This document shows, one piece after another, positions 6,291-9,906 of a stretch of 9,906 nt of DNA (within the stretch, counting starts at the first letter, position 1; each line of letters starts with the position of its first letter). The DNA lies in assembly GCA_934572355.1 (NCBI GenBank), contig CAKTKV010000052.1, positions 1-9,906 on the forward strand. The letters run 5' to 3'. This DNA comes from an uncultured Oscillospiraceae bacterium. GTDB taxonomy: Bacteria; Bacillota; Clostridia; Oscillospirales; Oscillospiraceae. The translations under genes were made by a program, and so were the position numbers. Below the pieces are notes generated by a model. The model was not told where the DNA came from, did not search any database, and saw only the letters and a program-made list of their open reading frames with translations.

Positions 6291-7214
6291 TCAGACACCT
6301 CCAAGCGGCTTCTTGGCCGTCCATTTCTCGATATACGGGGTGAGTATGTTCATGGCGAGGATGGAGAAGGACACGCCCTCGGGGTAGGCGCAGAACTCGC
6401 GGATGACAAAGGTTATCACGCCGCAGCCGACCGCGAACACGACTCTGCCGGTGTTATTGATGGGAGTGGTGACATAGTCGGTCGCCATGAAGATCGCGCC
6501 GAGGAACACGCCGCCTGCCATGACGGAATAAAGCGCGGTGACGAAGCTTCCGGCGGAGACAAGGGAGAGGACGAACACCGTGCCGACAAAGGCGGCGGGA
6601 ACGTACCACTTGATGACACGGCGCGCGCAGAGATACGCGTAGCCGATGAGCAGGGCGAGGATGCAGCTCTCGCCGACAGCGCCGCCGCGCAGACCGAGGA
6701 ACATATCCATCAGCGAAGGCAGCTGCTCGGAACCGGCAGAGATGAGCTCCAGCGGGGTAGCGGAGGCCTCAAGCTCGACAACTGCCGGCATAGCGCCGCC
6801 CGCGACTTCGGAAAAGGCCAGCAGCATGAACACACGGCCGCTGATGGCGGGGTTTGCGAAGTTGTGCCCGAGCCCGCCGAAGAGGCACTTGACGATGATT
6901 ATCGCGAAGGCAGAGCCAACGACGCACTGCCAGACGGGGACGCTCGAGCTGAGGTTCAGCCCAAGCAGAAGCCCGGTGACGACGGCGCTGAAGTCGCCTA
7001 CGGTCTGCTTTCTATGGGCCGCAAGGTCAAACAGCGCTTCGGAAACGACTGCGCCGATGACACAGGCAGCGATAACTTTAAGCGCGCCGATGCCGAAGAT
7101 AACGACGGCGGCGACGGTGGCCGGGAGCAGCGCGATGACGACATCGAGCATCACGCGGCGGCTGGAATCCGAGGTATGAATATGCGGGGCGTTCGATACG
7201 ATCAGCTTATCCAT
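6291..7214 (-). CDS. rnfD: RnfD-like membrane flavoprotein
   Basis: A 307-residue integral membrane protein with about eight to ten hydrophobic segments, of the RnfD/NqrB family, which carries covalent FMN and relays electrons across the membrane between RnfC and RnfG. The motifs are intact: F-G-G-L-G-H-N-F-A-N-P-A at 122-133, S-A-T-P-L at 151-155 with Thr153 as the predicted FMN acceptor, F-M-A-T-D-Y-V-T-T-P at 242-251, and Y-P-E-G-V-S-F near 277-283. The start is set at 7214, where ATG lies one base after the rnfC stop (TGATATG) and 8 nt after a GGGGG site; a longer frame beginning at 7292 would overlap rnfC by 77 nt and has no family similarity. Unlike RnfA and RnfE, this subunit shows no loss of key residues, so an active flavin relay is likely. 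Confidence 0.93.
   Translation of the reverse strand: MDKLIVSNAPHIHTSDSSRRVMLDVVIALLPATVAAVVIFGIGALKVIAACVIGAVVSEALFDLAAHRKQTVGDFSAVVTGLLLGLNLSSSVPVWQCVVGSAFAIIIVKCLFGGLGHNFANPAISGRVFMLLAFSEVAGGAMPAVVELEASATPLELISAGSEQLPSLMDMFLGLRGGAVGESCILALLIGYAYLCARRVIKWYVPAAFVGTVFVLSLVSAGSFVTALYSVMAGGVFLGAIFMATDYVTTPINNTGRVVFAVGCGVITFVIREFCAYPEGVSFSILAMNILTPYIEKWTAKKPLGGV
6298..6302 (-). promoter_or_regulatory. ribosome binding site fixing the rnfG start
   Basis: GGAGG on the minus strand lies inside the last codons of rnfD, 8 nt before the rnfG ATG at 6289. Its position decides between that ATG and the in-frame ATG at 6304, which lies upstream of this site. The TGATATG junction suggests translational coupling with rnfD. 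Confidence 0.7.
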
Positions 7215-7215
7215 A

Positions 7216-8544
7216 TCACTTTCCCCCTTCTTTTTCGGCCAGAGCGGCCTTGTATTTTCTGACGAAGCTCTTGGCTTCGCTGTTATAGTCAACGAGCGGA
7301 CGGTGCGCGGGGCACACGTAGGAGCAGCAGCCGCAGGACATGCAGAGAGATACCTGCTCCTTGGTCAGGACTGCGTAGCGCTCCGCTTCATCCTCGATCT
7401 CAATAGCCTTGGCAAACGCCGTCGGGTTGAGGGCGAGCGGGCAGTTCGACACGCAGCGGCCGCAGTGGATGCACGGCGTAGGCTCAAGCGCGGCGGAGTC
7501 CTTCTTATCGAAAGCAAGGACGGCGTTCGTGGCCTTGATGACGGGAGCGTTAAGATCGGAGACGCATTTGCCCATCATCGGGCCGCCGAGGATGACCTTG
7601 CCCGGCTCGCACTTGAAGCCGCCGGCCTGCTCGATAACATAGCCAACGGGAGTGCCGATGGGGACGATGAGGTTCTTCGGCTCCTTGACGGCGGAGCCGT
7701 CGACCGTGACGGTCTTCTCGACCAGAGGCATGCCGTCGTTCATGTACTGGGCAACCTTGGTGAGAGAGGTGACGTTTATAATGATAACGCCGAGGGACGC
7801 GAGACGCTGGCCGGGGCCGACGACCTTTCCGGTGGCGTTATAGAGCAGCACCTGCTTTGCACCTTGCGGGTATACGCTCTTGAGAGGCTTCACGGTAACG
7901 GCGGGGTCATCCGCAAAGGTGCGCTCAAGCTCCGCGATCGCGGCGGGTTTGTTCTTCTCGATGCCGATGATGAACTCCTCGCTGCCGAGGTACTGCTTGA
8001 GAAGCGCGACGCCCTGCTTTATAAGCTCACTGTGCTCTACCATGGTGCGGTCGTCGCTCGTGATATAGGGCTCGCACTCCGCGCCGTTTATCAGAACGGT
8101 CTTGATCTTGTTGCGGCGGACTGCGTCAAGCTTTGCCCAGACGGGGAACGCCGCGCCGCCGAGACCGACGATGCCGCTCTCACGCACGGCCTGAAGAAAG
8201 CTGTCAAGATCATGCACGTCGGGAGCCTTCAGCTCGGGGTCTGCTTCCATCTTGCCGTCGCTCTCAATGCGGATCGCCTGAGTGCGGCCATACGGCTCAA
8301 TGGCCTTGACAGTGCCGGAAACGCTTGCGTGAACGGGGGAAGAGTTCTTTCCCTCCTCGCGCGCGATAAGCTGGCCGCGGTACACATGCTGCCCGACCTC
8401 GACGACCGGCACGGCCGCCTGACCGGAGTGCATGTTCATCGGAAGCAGCACCTCGGCGCTCGGCGTTATTGGCTCTGACGCCATGCCTGAGGTCTGCTTA
8501 TGGTGGGGCAGCTTAAGGGTAGAAATGTTTTTTCCGAAGCTCAT
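7216..8544 (-). CDS. rnfC: RnfC-like NADH/FMN iron-sulfur subunit
   Basis: A 442-residue soluble, membrane-associated protein on the cytoplasmic side. In Rnf it exchanges electrons with NAD(H). The N-terminal barrel-sandwich region (about 25-95) is followed by the flavin/nucleotide domain. That domain has G-L-G-G-A-A-F-P at 127-134 and N-G-A-E-C-E-P-Y at 153-160, the recognised FMN/NADH-binding signatures. Next comes a SLBB-like region around 275-310. The C-terminal domain has two complete 4Fe-4S motifs: Cys358, 361, 364 and 368, and Cys401, 404, 407 and 411, with an extra Cys406. All expected ligands are present, so NADH oxidation and electron transfer look possible. An AGGAGG site precedes the ATG, and the gap after apbE is 24 nt. 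No rnfB accompanies it, so its cytoplasmic electron partner differs from the standard arrangement. Confidence 0.94.
   Translation of the reverse strand: MSFGKNISTLKLPHHKQTSGMASEPITPSAEVLLPMNMHSGQAAVPVVEVGQHVYRGQLIAREEGKNSSPVHASVSGTVKAIEPYGRTQAIRIESDGKMEADPELKAPDVHDLDSFLQAVRESGIVGLGGAAFPVWAKLDAVRRNKIKTVLINGAECEPYITSDDRTMVEHSELIKQGVALLKQYLGSEEFIIGIEKNKPAAIAELERTFADDPAVTVKPLKSVYPQGAKQVLLYNATGKVVGPGQRLASLGVIIINVTSLTKVAQYMNDGMPLVEKTVTVDGSAVKEPKNLIVPIGTPVGYVIEQAGGFKCEPGKVILGGPMMGKCVSDLNAPVIKATNAVLAFDKKDSAALEPTPCIHCGRCVSNCPLALNPTAFAKAIEIEDEAERYAVLTKEQVSLCMSCGCCSYVCPAHRPLVDYNSEAKSFVRKYKAALAEKEGGK
7223..7227 (-). promoter_or_regulatory. ribosome binding site fixing the rnfD start
   Basis: GGGGG (within GAAGGGGG) on the minus strand, 8 nt before the ATG at 7214. 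It lies inside the last codons of rnfC and supports the short start over the upstream frame. Confidence 0.65.
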
Positions 8545-8568
8545 AAGCCTCTTGCCTCCTGTTATCCT

Positions 8569-9612
8569 TCAATTCGCTATTAGTTTTTCCATCCCGGGGG
8601 TATACCTGATCTCACCGTCCGGGAATATCCACAAAACCTCTGCGCCGAGACTTTCGGCCAAAGCGGCGCCGTCCTCATAGGGCATGCAGAAAAGCGCCGT
8701 GGAGAGCGCGTCGGCAAGCGCGCTGTCCTTGATGACGACCGTAAGAGAGCTGTAATAGTCCGCAGGGAAGAGCGTGGCCTCATCGATTATATGGTGATAG
8801 CGCACGCCGTCAACGGTATAGTAGCGCTCATACGAGCCGGAGGTGACGCAGGACGTATCCGTGAGCATGAGCGTGACGGCAAACTGCTCGGTATTTGCCG
8901 GGTCCTTCACGCCGGTGACCCAGCCGCTGCCGTCGGGCTTTGTGCCGACGATGCGGATATTGCCGCCGACATTGAGCACGTACCCGAAGGCTCCGTCAGC
9001 TTCGAGCCACCGCGCGGCCATCTCGGTCGCGTAGCCCTTGCCGAGCGCGCCGACATCAATGGACGCGTCCGGGTCGCTTATGCGCACGGTGCAGTTTTCT
9101 TCGTCAATTTCAAGCGCAGAAATGTCCGTATGTTCGCCCGCCGTTTGCAGCTCCTCATCCGTGGGGATGCGGGCAGAGGCGGGATCGTCCCCGGCGGCAG
9201 TACGCAGATCGTGCCAGATGCTGAGCACGGAGCCCATCATGACGTTCATCTTGCCGTCGGTCGTTTCGTAAAGCTCCTTCGCGTAAACGAGAAAGTCAAT
9301 GAGCTTACGGTCGACCTCGATGCTCTCTCCGCCCGCGTTCCGGTTGAGCGTACACAGATTATTCTCCCCGGAATACTCATGATATATATCAAAGAGCCGG
9401 TGATATTCCCCCAAAATGCCAGAAGCCCCGGCAGAGCGTCTGTCAAACTGCTCTGCCGAGTCTCCTGCATAGCTGTACACGAAGGAGACTGTGTCAAAGT
9501 AAGTGAAGTAGGACTTTCCCCGGTTCTCCGTCTCGGTCTTGCCGGCGGAGCATCCGGTCAGGGATACTGCCAGCAGGAGCGCTGACATGAACCATGCCGC
9601 TATTCTTTTCAT
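8569..9612 (-). CDS. apbE: ApbE lipoprotein, FAD:protein FMN transferase
   Basis: A 347-residue lipoprotein that moves FMN from FAD onto threonines of exported flavoproteins; the obvious targets are RnfG and RnfD just downstream. The signal peptide is MKRIAAWF plus a hydrophobic stretch, with lipobox L-T-G-C and Cys21 as the lipid anchor, which places it on the outer membrane face. ApbE marks in order are Y-F-D-T-V at 38-42, D-V-G-A-L-G-K-G-Y-A at 186-195, L-N-V-G-G-N at 213-218, T-S-G-S-Y-E-R at 257-263, H-H-I-I-D at 273-277, and the metal-binding A-D-A-L-S-T-A-L at 300-307. All key residues appear present, and length is normal. The ATG at 9612 has GGAG 8 nt upstream; an upstream GTG at 9618 would be only 2 nt from that site. 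It sits 31 nt after the preceding gene and 24 nt before rnfC, so it is probably co-transcribed. Confidence 0.94.
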   Translation of the reverse strand: MKRIAAWFMSALLLAVSLTGCSAGKTETENRGKSYFTYFDTVSFVYSYAGDSAEQFDRRSAGASGILGEYHRLFDIYHEYSGENNLCTLNRNAGGESIEVDRKLIDFLVYAKELYETTDGKMNVMMGSVLSIWHDLRTAAGDDPASARIPTDEELQTAGEHTDISALEIDEENCTVRISDPDASIDVGALGKGYATEMAARWLEADGAFGYVLNVGGNIRIVGTKPDGSGWVTGVKDPANTEQFAVTLMLTDTSCVTSGSYERYYTVDGVRYHHIIDEATLFPADYYSSLTVVIKDSALADALSTALFCMPYEDGAALAESLGAEVLWIFPDGEIRYTPGMEKLIAN

Positions 9613-9620
9613 TGACACAT

Positions 9621-9624
9621 CTCC
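9621..9624 (-). promoter_or_regulatory. ribosome binding site fixing the apbE start
   Basis: GGAG on the minus strand, 8 nt before the ATG at 9612. The in-frame GTG at 9618 lies only 2 nt away and is therefore unlikely to be the start. Confidence 0.6.
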
Positions 9625-9643
9625 AGTGCGATTTTAAATTTAT

Positions 9644-9906
9644 TTATCTTGCGTATTCAGCAGCCTGTGCGATGACGGCCATCATGCCGGTGATCTGAAT
9701 GGTGCAGGAAGCGAGAAGAGTCTCGTCCGCTGCGACGGAGTAGCCGTGGTCGTTCTCGGTGGTCTCGATAGCGGCGACCTCAGCGGCGGTCTTGCCGACG
9801 ACGTACTCGGAGAAAGCCTTGGACTGAGCGTCCCACTCGGCTATAGCGTTGCCGTAAGCGACCATGCCGTAATCATCGCCGAGCTCCATCTTGGTGCCCT
9901 TGAAAG
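9644..9906 (-). CDS. unnamed protein, C-terminal part; possible worn FMN-binding-type domain
   Basis: The last 86 codons of a gene entering from the right edge; the start is outside the window, and the internal ATG at 9889 is not the true start because the frame stays open to the edge. The visible part contains T-K-M-E-L-G-D-D-Y-G-M, then A-E-W-D-A-Q, Y-V-V-G-K-T, and near the end A-S-C-T-I-Q-I. I recall similar patterns at the C-termini of exported proteins of Clostridia found near FMN-binding and Rnf genes, but cannot confirm the family here. The A-S-C-T-I-Q-I stretch followed by an alanine-rich helix sits where FMN-binding domains have S-G-A-T-I-T-S plus a helix, so this may be a degenerate relative. 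It lies 31 nt upstream of apbE with no visible terminator, so it is probably in the same operon. Function unknown. Confidence 0.55.
   Translation of the reverse strand, partial: FKGTKMELGDDYGMVAYGNAIAEWDAQSKAFSEYVVGKTAAEVAAIETTENDHGYSVAADETLLASCTIQITGMMAVIAQAAEYAR

Noticed and set aside
6291..7292. Longer RnfD start at 7292
   Set aside because: It would overlap rnfC by 77 nt, the added residues have no RnfD similarity, and the ribosome binding site fits the ATG at 7214.
1..9906. CRISPR arrays, tRNA or rRNA genes, insertion sequences, phage genes
   Set aside because: No short direct-repeat and spacer array, cloverleaf, ribosomal sequence, transposase or integrase was seen. The only tandem repeats are those coding for the Sel1 units.

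Overview
The window looks like a piece of a GC-rich Clostridia chromosome, probably an Oscillospiraceae-like gut Firmicute. The evidence is the clostridial rnf order (C-D-G-E-A), Gram-positive style lipoproteins, strong GGAGG ribosome binding sites placed 8 nt before starts, and AT-rich promoters between GC-rich genes. This assignment is inferred from style and not from a marker gene. All nine genes are on the minus strand, so transcription runs from right to left.

Right part (9906 to 3843): one tightly packed operon. It contains the C-terminal end of an unnamed protein whose last residues resemble a worn FMN-binding domain, a lipoprotein ApbE (FAD:protein FMN transferase), and then rnfC, rnfD, rnfG, rnfE and rnfA. 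Gaps are 31 nt or less and several junctions overlap or touch. A 15-bp hairpin after rnfA probably ends the transcript.

Middle (3842 to 256): a separate promoter and a 1143-residue lipoprotein built almost entirely of Sel1-like/TPR repeats, its first part organised as a three-unit super-repeat. Left edge (255 to 1): a second promoter very similar in sequence to the first, followed by the first 39 codons of an alpha-amylase-family (GH13) enzyme.

The most interesting feature is that the rnf operon is not a standard Rnf complex. rnfB, normally last in the clostridial order, is absent. Three of the four cysteines that hold the intramembrane iron-sulfur cluster in RnfA/RnfE are replaced (RnfA Thr28 and Gly97, RnfE Ala106; only RnfE Cys23 remains). 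RnfG is about twice the usual length and carries two FMN-binding-like domains. RnfC keeps its NADH/FMN site and both 4Fe-4S motifs, and RnfD keeps its FMN-threonine motif. Taken together this suggests an Rnf-derived machine that no longer takes ferredoxin electrons through RnfB and the A/E cluster. It may instead pass NADH electrons through RnfC and RnfD to extracytosolic flavins on RnfG, loaded by the neighbouring ApbE. That route is an inference; the losses and the duplication are read directly from the sequence.
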